A stretch of 64,000 nucleotides of DNA. It comes from Paraburkholderia sp. CNPSo 3274 (lineage in GTDB: Bacteria; Pseudomonadota; Gammaproteobacteria; Burkholderiales; Burkholderiaceae). This document shows positions 16,270-25,919 of this stretch, piece after piece. Under the pieces are notes generated by a model. That model did not search any database. It was not told the DNA's origin and saw only the letters and a list, made by a program, of their open reading frames with translations. The position numbers and the translations under genes are program-made. The stretch spans positions 1 to 64,000 of the forward strand of contig NZ_JAMBPR010000041.1 of the NCBI RefSeq assembly GCF_024206475.1, written 5' to 3'. Positions within the stretch are counted from its first letter, which is position 1, and each line of letters starts with the position of its first letter.

Positions 16270-17736
16270 TCAGGCGCGCACTGCGTTGGCGACGGCGTAT
16301 TCCTCGTCGAGTTCGCGCGCGAGACGCACACCGCGCAGTACCGCGTGCGCTTCCGCCTTGGTGCTCACGCTCGGCGCCGAGCCCGGCAGCGGGCGGCGTG
16401 CCGTTTCATGCAGCGCCAGCACCGAGACGATGCCGATCACCGCCGCGCCCATCAGGTAGTACGCGGGCATCATGAGGTTCTGCGTGTGCTCGACGAGCCA
16501 TGCCGCCACGAGCGGCGTGGTACCGCCGAACAGCGACACCGACACGTTGAAGCCGATGGCGAGCGCGCCATAGCGGATCGCGGTCGGGAACAGCGCCGGC
16601 AGCGCCGAGGGCATCACGCCCGTGAAGCACGAGAGCAGCGCGCCGAGAATCAGGAGGCCGAAAAACACCGGCACGAGCGCGCCCGTCTGGATCAGCGTAA
16701 GCGACGGGATCGACAGCAGGATCAGGCCCACGCAGCCCGCGAGCATCACCGGCTTGCGGCCCACGGCGTCGGAGAGGCGGCCGAACGCGAGCGTCATCGG
16801 CATCATGAGCACCATCACGATCAGCACGAGGAAGAGGCCGTGTGTCTCGTTGAAGTGCAGCGTCGCAGAGAGGTAGCTCGGCAGGTACGACAGCGCCATG
16901 TAGTCGGTCACGTTGAAGATCAGCACGAGACCCACGCACAGCAGGAAAGGGCGCAGATGCTGCGTGAGGAGCGAGTTCAGGGTGAGCTTCGGGCGCGTGT
17001 GCTCTTCGGCTTCGCGCAGTTCCGCTTCGCGCTTGAACGCGGGCGTTTCTTCGAGCTTCGTGCGGATATAGAGCCCCACGAGGCCGAGCGGACCCGCGAT
17101 CATGAACGGCACGCGCCAACCCCAGTCGAGCAGTTGCTGGTGCGAGAGCATGGCGGTCAGCACGGCAACCGTGCCCGCGCCGAACACATAGCCGATCAGC
17201 GTGCCGAATTCGAGGAAGCTGCCCATGAAGCCGCGGCGCTTGTCGGTGGCGAATTCGGCGATGAAGGTGGCCGCGCCGCCGTATTCGCCGCCGGTCGAGA
17301 AGCCCTGAACCAGGCGCGCGACGAGCAGCAGTGCGGGTGCGGCAATGCCGATCGACTTGTACGAGGGAATCAGGCCGATGGCGAAGGTGCCGCAGGCCAT
17401 CATGATCATCGTCATCGCGAGCACGCGCTGGCGGCCGATGCGGTCGCCGAGCGGCCCAAACACCATGCCGCCGATCGGGCGCACGACGAACGCGGCTGCG
17501 AACGTGCCGAACGTGGCGATGAGCTGCGCCGAAGGGCTGCTCGACGGGAAGAACACCTGGCCGAGCGTGACGGCGATGTAGCTGTACACGCCGAAGTCGA
17601 ACCATTCCATGGCGTTGCCGAGCGCCATGGCACCGACGGCGCGTTTGAGGAGGCTTTTATCGACGATCGTGATGTCGTCGAGGGTAAGGTCGGTCTGGGC
17701 CGACGAGCCGGAGGTGGAAGCGGTCAAGGTCTGCAT
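16270..17736 (-). CDS. proP: ProP-type proline/glycine betaine:H+ symporter
   Basis: A 488-residue metabolite:H+ symporter of the MFS. The signatures NAMEWFDFGVY, PLGDRIGRQ, QGFSTGGEYGGA and RGFMGSFLEFG match ProP very closely. ProP takes up proline, betaine and related solutes for osmoprotection. The long antiparallel coiled-coil at the C-terminus of E. coli ProP is not present; the protein ends shortly after the last helix. I place the start at ATG 17736, where GGAG abuts the start, though an upstream ATG at 17811 is in frame. Osmotic regulation is likely but not visible. Confidence 0.85.
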   Translation of the reverse strand: MQTLTASTSGSSAQTDLTLDDITIVDKSLLKRAVGAMALGNAMEWFDFGVYSYIAVTLGQVFFPSSSPSAQLIATFGTFAAAFVVRPIGGMVFGPLGDRIGRQRVLAMTMIMMACGTFAIGLIPSYKSIGIAAPALLLVARLVQGFSTGGEYGGAATFIAEFATDKRRGFMGSFLEFGTLIGYVFGAGTVAVLTAMLSHQQLLDWGWRVPFMIAGPLGLVGLYIRTKLEETPAFKREAELREAEEHTRPKLTLNSLLTQHLRPFLLCVGLVLIFNVTDYMALSYLPSYLSATLHFNETHGLFLVLIVMVLMMPMTLAFGRLSDAVGRKPVMLAGCVGLILLSIPSLTLIQTGALVPVFFGLLILGALLSCFTGVMPSALPALFPTAIRYGALAIGFNVSVSLFGGTTPLVAAWLVEHTQNLMMPAYYLMGAAVIGIVSVLALHETARRPLPGSAPSVSTKAEAHAVLRGVRLARELDEEYAVANAVRA

Positions 17737-18277
17737 CTCCAATGACTGCGACGAACCCTCGAGGGTCCGCCACGGTTGCCGGAGAGTACCGTTTCGCGAT
17801 AGCGGCGACATTTCGCGCGCGGCACGTCACGTCAGAGACGAGAGCGGGCCGATGGTGCATCGCACAAGGCGAGCGGCGCACGAAAGCAATGCTGAAGTGT
17901 CGCGAAACGACACTCGGACGAATTGTGTTTAACGTTGCGCCTGCGTGGCCGTGGAAGGGGGGCAGGACGCATGAGGACGCTGGACCGGCACGAGGTGCCT
18001 GAGTGAAGCGCCGCTGAAACGAAAAAGAAGCCCGCGTGGCGGAACGTTCCTTTTGTCATATGCGCATTCGGGATAATGGCGTTTTGGGGCGCCGTGCCAA
18101 ATGCAATTGATGGCTAATGCCTGTTGAACGAGGCCACATGGTAGCACGATAACGGAAGATCGCGCAAACCTCGGCATCTGCGGGGATTCGGGGCGCGGGC
18201 TGGAAGGCCCATGTGGCGGGGGATTGCGCCGTTTTGATGGAACCGTTTCCGCGGCCTGGAAAGCGCATGAAGCGCAT
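17737..18277. other. 540-bp intergenic region upstream of proP
   Basis: No convincing gene on either strand. It should hold the proP promoter (minus strand) near 17780-17950, but no clean -35/-10 pair was identified. The right end borders the yggX terminator. Confidence 0.4.
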
Positions 18278-18280
18278 AAA

Positions 18281-18305
18281 AAAACCGCGCCGGGGGCGCG
18301 GTTTT
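18281..18305 (-). terminator. Terminator of yggX
   Basis: AAAACCGCGCC, loop GGG, GGCGCGGTTTT with A-run and T-run on either side. It lies downstream of the minus-strand yggX gene. Confidence 0.88.
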
Positions 18306-18367
18306 TGCGGAGCATTATGCTGCGTTTGTGGGGCTCGGGGACAAATCCCGGCGCGCAACGGAAGGCC

Positions 18368-18643
18368 TTAGCCTTCGGTCGGCGGCACGTAGCCCGAAGC
18401 CTGGTCGGCGCCTTCGCCGAAGAAGAACTTCTCGGTCTGCTTCATCAGGTACTGGCGCGCGCGCGGATCGGCCATGTTCAGCCGGTTTTCGTTGATCAGC
18501 ATGGTCTGCTGCTTGAGCCACTGCTGCCATGCCTCTTTCGAGACGTTTTCGTAGATGCGCTTGCCGAGCTCGCCCGGCAGCGGAGGAAAGTCGAGGCCTT
18601 CGGCTTCCTTGCCGAGCTTCGCGCATTGGATCATACGGGCCAT
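18368..18643 (-). CDS. yggX: YggX-type Fe(2+)-trafficking / oxidative damage protection protein
   Basis: A 91-residue protein of the YggX family, recognisable by MIQCAKLGKEAEGLDFPP with the conserved Cys7, GELGKRIYENVSKEAWQQW and NMADPRARQYL. The length is normal. In enteric bacteria YggX protects Fe-S clusters and limits iron-dependent oxidative damage. AGGAGA precedes the ATG. It lies 42 bp downstream of argA, on the same strand, so the two may be co-transcribed before the terminator at 18281. Confidence 0.95.
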   Translation of the reverse strand: MARMIQCAKLGKEAEGLDFPPLPGELGKRIYENVSKEAWQQWLKQQTMLINENRLNMADPRARQYLMKQTEKFFFGEGADQASGYVPPTEG

Positions 18644-18685
18644 GCTGTGCTTCTCCTGTAGTCGTATGTGTGGGTGGCAGCGCGC

Positions 18686-20077
18686 TCAGAGCTGTTTCAT
18701 CAGCACGAGCGATTTGCGCTGCCAGTTATAGAGGCGGCGGCGGTCTTCGGGCAGGTCGTCCACTGTAACCTTGACGAAGCCGCGCTTCAGGAACCAGTGT
18801 TCGGTGCGCGTGGTGAGCACGAAAATGCGCGTGAGGCCGCGCGCCCGCGCGCGCTGCTCGATGCGGCGCAAGAGGCGTTCGCCGTCGCCGGAGCCCTGTG
18901 CTTCGGGCGAGACCGTGAGGCACGCCATTTCGCCGATACGCTCCTGCGAATACGCGTAAAGCGCCGCGCAGCCGAACAGCACGCCATCGTGCTCGATCAC
19001 CGAGAAGTGGTCGATGTCGCGCTCGATCTGGTGACGCCCGCGCCGCACGAGCGTGCCGTCGGTTTCGAGCGGCTCGATCAGCGTGAGAATGCCGCCGACG
19101 TCGTCAGGCGTGGCTTCGCGCAGGCTTTCCAGATTCTCATACGAGATCATGGTGCCCACGCCGTCATGCAGGAACAGTTCGAGCAGCAAGCCGCCGTCGA
19201 GCGCGTAGGGAATGATGTGCGCGCGGCCCACGCCGCCGCGGCAGGCGCGAATGGAGTGCTTCAGATAGAAGCCCGCATCGCCGAGGACGGTGCCGCCTTC
19301 TTGCAGCTTGTAGGCGTCGTCGAGTGACATTTCGCGGATCAGCTCGCCTTCCTCGTCGATCAGGCCTTGCGTTTCCGTGAGGAAAACGATCTTGTCGGCG
19401 CGCAGCGCGATGGCCGCCGCCGAGGCGACGTCCTCCATCGACAGATTGAACGCCTCGCCCGTGGGCGAAAAACCGAGCGGCGAGAGCAGCACGAGCTTGC
19501 GGCTCGCGAGCGAGTGGCGGATCGAATCGGCGTCGATCTTGCGCACGACGCCCGTATGCTGGAAGTCCACGCCGTCGAGAATGCCGACCGGCCGCGCTGT
19601 CACGAAGTTGCCCGACACGACGCTGATGTGCGCATGCGCCATCGGCGTGTTCGGCAGACCCTGGCTGATCGCGGCCTCGATATCGAGACGCACTTCGCCG
19701 GCGGCTTCCTTCGCGGATTCGAGCGCGCGGGCATTGGTGATGCGCATGCCATGCGAGAACTCGGATTCGACGCCGTGCAGGCTCATCTGCTCCTCGACCT
19801 GAGGGCGCGAACCGTGCACGAGCACGATCTGGATGCCCATGGCCTGCAAGAGCGCGATGTCGGCGACGAGCGCGTTGAGCAGGTTCTGGTGCACGACCTC
19901 GCCGCCGAATCCGACGACGAAAGTCTTGCCCTGGAACGCGTGGATGTAGGGCGCGACCGATCGCATCCAGTCGACGAACTGCGCGTGCTGCGCAATGAGC
20001 TGCGAGGCGGAATCCGCAGCGGCCGTGGATGCCGGCGTGCTGCCGGTGGCGGGGACGAGGTCGGTTTGGGAATTCAT
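18686..20077 (-). CDS. argA: N-acetylglutamate synthase
   Basis: A 463-residue classical bifunctional-architecture ArgA. An N-terminal amino-acid-kinase domain (about residues 30-295: GKTFVVGFGGE, VLVHGSRPQ) is fused to a C-terminal GNAT acetyltransferase (about 310-455, with the acetyl-CoA site in SPEAQGSGDGERLL). It catalyses acetyl-CoA + glutamate to N-acetylglutamate, the first step of arginine synthesis, usually feedback-inhibited by arginine through the kinase-like domain. The start at 20077 leaves only 23 bp to the divergent hrpA start, so the mRNA may be nearly leaderless. Confidence 0.95.
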   Translation of the reverse strand: MNSQTDLVPATGSTPASTAAADSASQLIAQHAQFVDWMRSVAPYIHAFQGKTFVVGFGGEVVHQNLLNALVADIALLQAMGIQIVLVHGSRPQVEEQMSLHGVESEFSHGMRITNARALESAKEAAGEVRLDIEAAISQGLPNTPMAHAHISVVSGNFVTARPVGILDGVDFQHTGVVRKIDADSIRHSLASRKLVLLSPLGFSPTGEAFNLSMEDVASAAAIALRADKIVFLTETQGLIDEEGELIREMSLDDAYKLQEGGTVLGDAGFYLKHSIRACRGGVGRAHIIPYALDGGLLLELFLHDGVGTMISYENLESLREATPDDVGGILTLIEPLETDGTLVRRGRHQIERDIDHFSVIEHDGVLFGCAALYAYSQERIGEMACLTVSPEAQGSGDGERLLRRIEQRARARGLTRIFVLTTRTEHWFLKRGFVKVTVDDLPEDRRRLYNWQRKSLVLMKQL

Positions 20078-20084
20078 GCCCGGG

Positions 20085-20092
20085 ATTATAAT
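20085..20092. promoter_or_regulatory. Palindromic -10 box shared by argA and hrpA
   Basis: ATTATAAT is its own reverse complement, so a perfect TATAAT hexamer is present on both strands within the 23 bp that separate the two divergent start codons. Expected initiation points fall within a few bases of each ATG (20077 minus, 20101 plus). A TTTGGG element at 20065-20070 could be the plus-strand -35 (16-bp spacer); the minus-strand -35 is weak. Confidence 0.6.
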
Positions 20093-20100
20093 GCGCCCCC

Positions 20101-23100
20101 ATGTCGAATGTACCCAAAAGACCTGCCTCCGCGCAGGGCAGCAACACCCCGGCCGGGAAGGAATCGGCGCCGGACGGCGCGAAAGCGAAAAGCGCGTCGC
20201 AGAAGTACGGCGACGGGCAAAAGCTCGCGTCGACGGACAAGCTTGGCGCGCTGGTGGGCGGCGGCGCGCTGGGCGGCGCGCGCGTACAGGACAAGCGTGC
20301 GGCTGAGCCCGCGCCGGCGCAGTCCGTCGAACCGAAAGACGCGCAAGGCGGGCATGGCGAGACACGCGAGCCTGAGCAAGCGCGCGAACCGCGAAGGGCT
20401 TCTGAGCCAGCGGCGGCCCAACCGGCGCGCGGCGAGACAAGTCGCTCGGCGCAACGTGGACAACGTGCGCAGCAGGGTGAAGCGCACGGGTCGCGCGATC
20501 AGACGCGCAAGCCAGACCCGCAGCGTGACGCGCGCGCGCAGACGCAACGCGCAACGCGCGATGCTTCGGCTAACGCGTCGCAGAAGCCGCCGCGCAACGC
20601 CCCGCGCCATCCGTCGCCACAGCAAAAACCGGCGCAACATCAACCGCGACGTACGCCGCGGCCGGATGCTGCGCGCGAACGGGATGAATCCGCGGAGCCC
20701 CGCGCCGCGCGCGCTGGCAGCGAAACGGCCGAAACGAACGAACGCAACCCGCGCAGCGAACGTCCGCCGCGTGCGCCGCGAACGAACGTCGAGCCGAACA
20801 AGGTTCCGCCCATCGCGTTCCCCGAAGCACTGCCGGTCTCCGGCCGCCGCGAAGAAATCGCGCGTGCGATTGCCCAGAATCAGGTCGTGATCGTGAGCGG
20901 CGAAACGGGATCGGGCAAGACCACGCAGTTGCCGAAGATCGCGCTCGCACTGGGCCGCGGCCTCGGCGCGGGCGGCACGGGTTTGATCGGCCATACGCAG
21001 CCGCGCCGGATCGCGGCTTCGGCCACGGCGCGGCGCATCGCCGATGAACTCAATACGCCGTTCGGCGAAGTGGTCGGCTACAAGGTGCGCTTCACCGACA
21101 ATCTCTCGCCGGGCGCCTCGGTCAAGCTCATGACCGACGGCATTTTGCTCGCGGAGACGCAAACCGATCCGCTGCTCAAGGCCTACGACACGATCATCAT
21201 CGACGAGGCGCACGAGCGCAGCCTCAACATCGACTTCCTGCTCGGTTATCTGAAGGAGATTCTGCCGCGCCGGCCCGACCTCAAGCTGATCGTGACTTCG
21301 GCGACCATCGACGCCGATCGCTTCGCGCGCCACTTCGGCAGCGAGGAAAAGCCCGCACCGGTGATCGAGGTGAGCGGGCGGTTGTATCCCGTCGAGGTGC
21401 GCTATCGGCCGGTGCAGGAGGACAGCCCGGCGGTCAAGAATGCGCAGGGCACGACGGGCCGCGAAAAAGGCGCAAAGTCGCAACGCGACACGGATCGCGA
21501 CTTGATGGAGGCCATCGTCGATGCCGTCGACGAACTCTGCCGCGAAGGCTCGGGCGACGTGCTCGTGTTCCTGCCCGGCGAGCGCGAGATTCGCGACGCC
21601 GCGGAAGCGCTGCGCAAGCATCATCCGCCGCACACGGAAATCCTGCCGCTTTTCGCGCGGCTTTCCGCGCAGGAGCAGGAACGCGTATTCAAGCCGTCGA
21701 ACGCGCGCCGCATCGTGCTCGCGACCAATGTGGCCGAAACGTCGCTCACGGTGCCCGGCATCCGCTACGTGGTCGATACGGGCCTCGCGCGCGTAAAGCG
21801 TTATTCGTACCGCAACAAGGTCGAGCAGTTGCAGATCGAGTCGATTTCGCAGGCGGCGGCGAACCAGCGCGCGGGCCGTTGCGGGCGTGTCGCGGACGGC
21901 ATCTGCATCCGGCTTTACGAGGAATCAGATTTCATCGCGCGGCCGCGCTTCTCCGATCCGGAAATCCTGCGCTCGTCGCTCGCCGCCGTGATCCTGCGCA
22001 TGAAGTCGCTGCATCTGACGGCGATCGAGACGTTCCCGTTTATCGAGCCGCCGCCGGGCCGCGCGATCGCCGACGGCTATCAGTTGCTCAACGAACTCGG
22101 CGCCGTGGACGACGACAACGCGCTCACGCCGCTCGGCCGCGAACTCGCGCGCCTGCCGCTCGATCCGCGCGTGGGTCGGATGATTCTCGGCGCACGCGAC
22201 GAGCAGGCGCTGCGCGAAGTGCTCATCATCGCGAGCGCGCTATCGGTGCAGGATCCGCGCGATCGGCCAATCGAGGCGCAGGAGCAGGCGGACCAGGCGC
22301 ATCGCCGTTTTGCCGACGAGCGCTCCGAATTCCTGCAGTGGCTCAAGATCTGGGCCTGGTTCGAAGAGGCCGTCGCGCACAAGAAGTCCAACCGGCAGTT
22401 GCTGGATTCGTGCCGCGCGAATTTCCTGTCGCACTTGCGTTTGCGCGAATGGCGCGACGTGCATTCACAATTGCTGACGGTGGTCCGCGAGCATGGCTGG
22501 CGCATCAACGAAGCCGACGCGACCTACGAGCAGATCCATCACGCGCTACTCACGGGCCTGCTCGGCAATATCGGCCTGAAGGCCGACGACGAGCCGCATT
22601 ACCTCGGTGCGCGCGGCATCAAGTTCCATCTGTGGCCGGGCTCGGCGCTCGTGAAGAAAGCGGGGCGCTGGGTCGTGGCCGCGGAGCTTGTCGAAACGAG
22701 CCGTCTCTACGCGCGCTGCATCGCCAAGATCGAGCCCGAGTGGCTGGAGAAGGTCGGCGCGCATTTGCTGAAGACGTCGCTCTCCGAACCGCATTGGGAA
22801 AAACGCGCGGCGCAGGTGAGCGCGTTCGAGCGTGGGGTGCTGTATGGCCTGCCGGTGTATCAACGCCGGCGCGTGGCATTCGGCAAGCAGGACCCGGCGC
22901 GTGCGCGCGAGCTCTTTATTCGCGGCGCGCTCGTGGAAGGCGAGTTCGACACGAAGCTCGCGTTCTTCGCGCATAACCGCAAGCTGCTGGCCGATATCGA
23001 GCAGCTGGAACACAAATCGCGCCGCCAGGACGTGCTTGTCGACGATGAGCTGATCTACGGCTTCTACGATCAGGCGATTCCTGAAGGCATTTACTCGGGC

Positions 23101-24726
23101 GCGTCGTTCGAGCGCTGGTATCGCGACGAGGTGAGAAAGGGCGGGCAGCCCGAGGACAAGCTGCGTCTGCTGTACCTCTCTCGCGACGGCCTGATGCGCC
23201 ACGAAGCAGCGGGCGTGACGACCGACCTGTTCCCGAAGCGCATGACGATGTCGGGCGTGGCGATGGCGCTCGCATATCACTTCGAACCGGGCTCGCCGCG
23301 CGACGGTGTGACGCTCGCGGTGCCGCTCTACGCGCTCAACCAGGTCGATGCGCGCCGCTGCGAATGGCTCGTGCCGGGCATGGTCAAGGAGAAGGCGCAA
23401 CTGCTCTTGAAGTCGCTGCCGCAGAAGCTGCGCCGCCACTGCGTGCCGCTGCCCGAGTACGCGGCCGGCTTTGCGGAGCGCACGGGCGGCGAGCGTTTCG
23501 GCGCGGGCGGGCTGCTGGAAGCGTTGATCGCCGACGTGCGCGAGCAAAAGCAGATCGCCCTGAAGTCCGCCGACTTCAAGCTGGAGACGCTGCCCGCACA
23601 CCTCTTTATGAACTTCAAGGTGATCGACGAGCACGGTCGCCAGCTCGCGATGGGCCGCAACCTTGCGCAACTGCGCGCCGAACTCGGTGCGCAGGCGCAG
23701 CAGCAATTCCAGAAGCTTGCGAGCGCGACGGCGCTCGCCGCGCTGGAAACGCATGCGCAGGGCGGTGAGGTACCTCAGAACGCTCAGGTTGAGCGCGTCG
23801 CAGACATCAACGCGCCGCAAAAGAGCAGTGCGCCGCGCACGCCCGCGCCGGGCGACGCAACGCCTGCCACGGCGCTCTACGAAAACCTCTCGACGTGGAA
23901 TTTCGGCAAGCTGCCCGAGCTGCTGGAAATCCGTCGCGGCGGACAGACGCTGTTCGGCTATCCGGCGCTCGTCGATCGCGGCACGCATTGCGACGTCGAA
24001 GTGTTCGATTCGCCGGAGGAGGCTGCGCGCATCCATCGCGCGGGGCTGCGCCGGCTCTTCGCGCTGCAGCTGCGCGAGCCGATCCGCTACCTGGAGAAGA
24101 ACCTGCCGGGTCTGCGCGAGATGGCGATGCAGTTCATGGCGCGCGCCACGCAGGAGGAACTGCGCGACCAGCTGGTCGAACTCGCGCTCGACCGCGCCTG
24201 CCTGCAAGACCCGCTGCCCGACGACGACGCGAGCTTCCACGCGCGCAAGGACCAAGGCCGCGGACGTCTCTCGCTGCTCGCGCAGGAAATCGCGCGTCTG
24301 GTGGGGCAGATTCTCGCGGAATACGCGTCTCTGGCGAAGAAGCTCGTGCAGGCCAAGGCCTTCGGCGCGCCGGCAGCGGACATGCAGGCGCAGGTCGACT
24401 CGCTCATCAGCAAGCGCTTCATTCTGGAGACGCCCTATGCGCAGCTCGTGCATTTCCCGCGCTATCTGAAGGGCGTCGCGCTGCGCATCGACAAGCTGCG
24501 CGCCGACCCCGCGCGCGACGCGCGCCAGGCCGCCGAATTCCAGCCGCTCGCGCAGCAGTATCAGCGCGCACTCTCGCAGCGCGGCGGCGTGTTCGACCCG
24601 CGTCTCCTGGAGTTCCGCTGGCTGCTCGAAGAGCTGCGCATCTCGCTCTTCGCGCAGGAATTGCGCACGCCGATGCCGGTCTCGGTCAAGCGCCTCTACA
24701 AGGTGTGGGAGTCGATGCAGCGATAA
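20101..24726 (+). CDS. hrpA: ATP-dependent RNA helicase HrpA
   Basis: A 1541-residue DEAH-box helicase. The first ~235 residues are a disordered extension rich in Ala, Arg, Glu, Gln and Pro. The helicase core follows: Walker A GETGSGKTT, DEAH in IIDEAHERS, motif III SATIDADR, TNVAETSLTVPG and motif VI QRAGRCGR. Beyond it lie the HA2, OB-type and the long HrpA-specific C-terminal domain (DUF3418). HrpA rescues stalled ribosomes or remodels RNA in E. coli; there the protein is about 1300 residues, so most of the excess length is the N-terminal tail. Divergent from argA. Confidence 0.95.
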   Translation: MSNVPKRPASAQGSNTPAGKESAPDGAKAKSASQKYGDGQKLASTDKLGALVGGGALGGARVQDKRAAEPAPAQSVEPKDAQGGHGETREPEQAREPRRASEPAAAQPARGETSRSAQRGQRAQQGEAHGSRDQTRKPDPQRDARAQTQRATRDASANASQKPPRNAPRHPSPQQKPAQHQPRRTPRPDAARERDESAEPRAARAGSETAETNERNPRSERPPRAPRTNVEPNKVPPIAFPEALPVSGRREEIARAIAQNQVVIVSGETGSGKTTQLPKIALALGRGLGAGGTGLIGHTQPRRIAASATARRIADELNTPFGEVVGYKVRFTDNLSPGASVKLMTDGILLAETQTDPLLKAYDTIIIDEAHERSLNIDFLLGYLKEILPRRPDLKLIVTSATIDADRFARHFGSEEKPAPVIEVSGRLYPVEVRYRPVQEDSPAVKNAQGTTGREKGAKSQRDTDRDLMEAIVDAVDELCREGSGDVLVFLPGEREIRDAAEALRKHHPPHTEILPLFARLSAQEQERVFKPSNARRIVLATNVAETSLTVPGIRYVVDTGLARVKRYSYRNKVEQLQIESISQAAANQRAGRCGRVADGICIRLYEESDFIARPRFSDPEILRSSLAAVILRMKSLHLTAIETFPFIEPPPGRAIADGYQLLNELGAVDDDNALTPLGRELARLPLDPRVGRMILGARDEQALREVLIIASALSVQDPRDRPIEAQEQADQAHRRFADERSEFLQWLKIWAWFEEAVAHKKSNRQLLDSCRANFLSHLRLREWRDVHSQLLTVVREHGWRINEADATYEQIHHALLTGLLGNIGLKADDEPHYLGARGIKFHLWPGSALVKKAGRWVVAAELVETSRLYARCIAKIEPEWLEKVGAHLLKTSLSEPHWEKRAAQVSAFERGVLYGLPVYQRRRVAFGKQDPARARELFIRGALVEGEFDTKLAFFAHNRKLLADIEQLEHKSRRQDVLVDDELIYGFYDQAIPEGIYSGASFERWYRDEVRKGGQPEDKLRLLYLSRDGLMRHEAAGVTTDLFPKRMTMSGVAMALAYHFEPGSPRDGVTLAVPLYALNQVDARRCEWLVPGMVKEKAQLLLKSLPQKLRRHCVPLPEYAAGFAERTGGERFGAGGLLEALIADVREQKQIALKSADFKLETLPAHLFMNFKVIDEHGRQLAMGRNLAQLRAELGAQAQQQFQKLASATALAALETHAQGGEVPQNAQVERVADINAPQKSSAPRTPAPGDATPATALYENLSTWNFGKLPELLEIRRGGQTLFGYPALVDRGTHCDVEVFDSPEEAARIHRAGLRRLFALQLREPIRYLEKNLPGLREMAMQFMARATQEELRDQLVELALDRACLQDPLPDDDASFHARKDQGRGRLSLLAQEIARLVGQILAEYASLAKKLVQAKAFGAPAADMQAQVDSLISKRFILETPYAQLVHFPRYLKGVALRIDKLRADPARDARQAAEFQPLAQQYQRALSQRGGVFDPRLLEFRWLLEELRISLFAQELRTPMPVSVKRLYKVWESMQR

Positions 24727-24768
24727 GTCGCAGCTTCCGCATTACGGGCCATAACACCTGTTCGAAAA

Positions 24769-24790
24769 AGGGGCGCTTAATTGCGCCCCT
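24769..24790 (+). terminator. Hairpin downstream of hrpA
   Basis: AGGGGCGC (24769-24776), loop TTAATT, GCGCCCCT (24783-24790), followed by a T-rich but interrupted tract (CTCATATTTC). A moderately good intrinsic terminator. Confidence 0.65.
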
Positions 24791-24871
24791 CTCATATTTC
24801 AAGGGCCCTACGTCAACCTTGCGTGCCGGTAGACGTTCTACAATCACGAATCTGCCCGGGAACGATTCTTC

Positions 24872-25894
24872 ATGTACAACAACACACTTAGCCGCGTCGC
24901 CGTCAAGGCCGCAACGTTTGCGCTCGCTTGCGCAGCGACAGTTGCCACATTCGGCTCCACGGCCGCTTACGCGGACAACATCATCGTCCTGAATTCGGGC
25001 GAAGCCACGCTGAGCCTCATCGACGACAAGACGCACGAAGTCGTCGGCACCGTGCCCACGGGCAAGGAACCGCATCACCTCTTTCCCACGCCGGACAACA
25101 CCTCGCTGATCGTCGCGAACTCGGTATCGAACAACCTCCTGTTCGTCGATCCGAAAACCGGCAAGCCGCAGCGCTGGGTCGAAAACGTCGAAGACCCGTA
25201 CCAGCTCGGCTTCTCGCCCGACCGCAAGTGGTTCGTCACCACGGGCCTGCGCCTCGACCGCCTCGACATCTACAACTACGCGGGCGGCAGCAACATCACG
25301 CTCGCCAAACGCCTGCCGCTCTCGGCCATGCCGAGCCATCTGGCGTTCACCAACGACAGCCGCACCGTGTTCGTTTCGCTGCAGGTTTCTGGCGAAATCG
25401 CTGCGGTCGATCTGCCGACGCAGAAGGTGCTCTGGAAGATGAAGGTCGGTGCCGCGCCGGCAGGCCTGTGGCTCACGCCTGGCGACAAGTACCTGCTCGT
25501 CGGCATGACGGGCGCCGACTACGTTGCGGTGGTGGACTGGCGCAACCAGAAGATCGTCAAGACGATCCAGGTCGGCAAGGCCGCGCACAACTTCCGCTCG
25601 CTCGTGGACGGCCGCCACGTGCTGGTGTCGAGCCGCGTGGCGAACGTCATCAGCATCATCGACGAGGACACGCTCGAAAAGACCGGCGAGATCAGCGGCC
25701 TGATGCCCGGTCCCGACGACATGGAACTGACCGCCGACAAGCGCTACCTGTGGGTGACGTTCCGTTTCGCGAAGCACATCGGCCTCATCGACATGCAGAC
25801 CAGGAAGCTCATCAAGACCATCGCCGTGGGCCGCTCGCCGCATGGCATCTACTTCTACGATCGCGCGCCCGTCACGGCGCCGAACGGAGCCTAA
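24872..25894 (+). CDS. Exported YVTN/YncE-type seven-bladed beta-propeller protein
   Basis: A 340-residue protein with a signal peptide (hydrophobic residues 12-31, probable cleavage after AYA) and repeated ~40-residue blades carrying the pattern of a strand, then SVIDxxTxKVVxTIxVGxxPxG. It would be periplasmic. Such propellers bind ligands, proteins or DNA, or act in quinohemoprotein and lactonase contexts; the role here is unknown. Only 25 bp separate it from the membrane hydroxylase downstream, so the two probably act together, for example in lipid or hopanoid metabolism at the envelope (inference). Confidence 0.82.
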   Translation: MYNNTLSRVAVKAATFALACAATVATFGSTAAYADNIIVLNSGEATLSLIDDKTHEVVGTVPTGKEPHHLFPTPDNTSLIVANSVSNNLLFVDPKTGKPQRWVENVEDPYQLGFSPDRKWFVTTGLRLDRLDIYNYAGGSNITLAKRLPLSAMPSHLAFTNDSRTVFVSLQVSGEIAAVDLPTQKVLWKMKVGAAPAGLWLTPGDKYLLVGMTGADYVAVVDWRNQKIVKTIQVGKAAHNFRSLVDGRHVLVSSRVANVISIIDEDTLEKTGEISGLMPGPDDMELTADKRYLWVTFRFAKHIGLIDMQTRKLIKTIAVGRSPHGIYFYDRAPVTAPNGA

Positions 25895-25919
25895 AGAACC
25901 ATAAGATCGGAGAGGGCGC

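Noticed and set aside
15487..17745. 752-residue plus-strand frame over cupin, phosphoesterase and antisense ProP
   Set aside because: Runs through three well-supported genes on both strands; arginine/glutamate/histidine-rich shadow.
20086..21633. 515-residue minus-strand frame opposite hrpA
   Set aside because: Arg/Leu-rich antisense of the low-complexity HrpA N-terminus.
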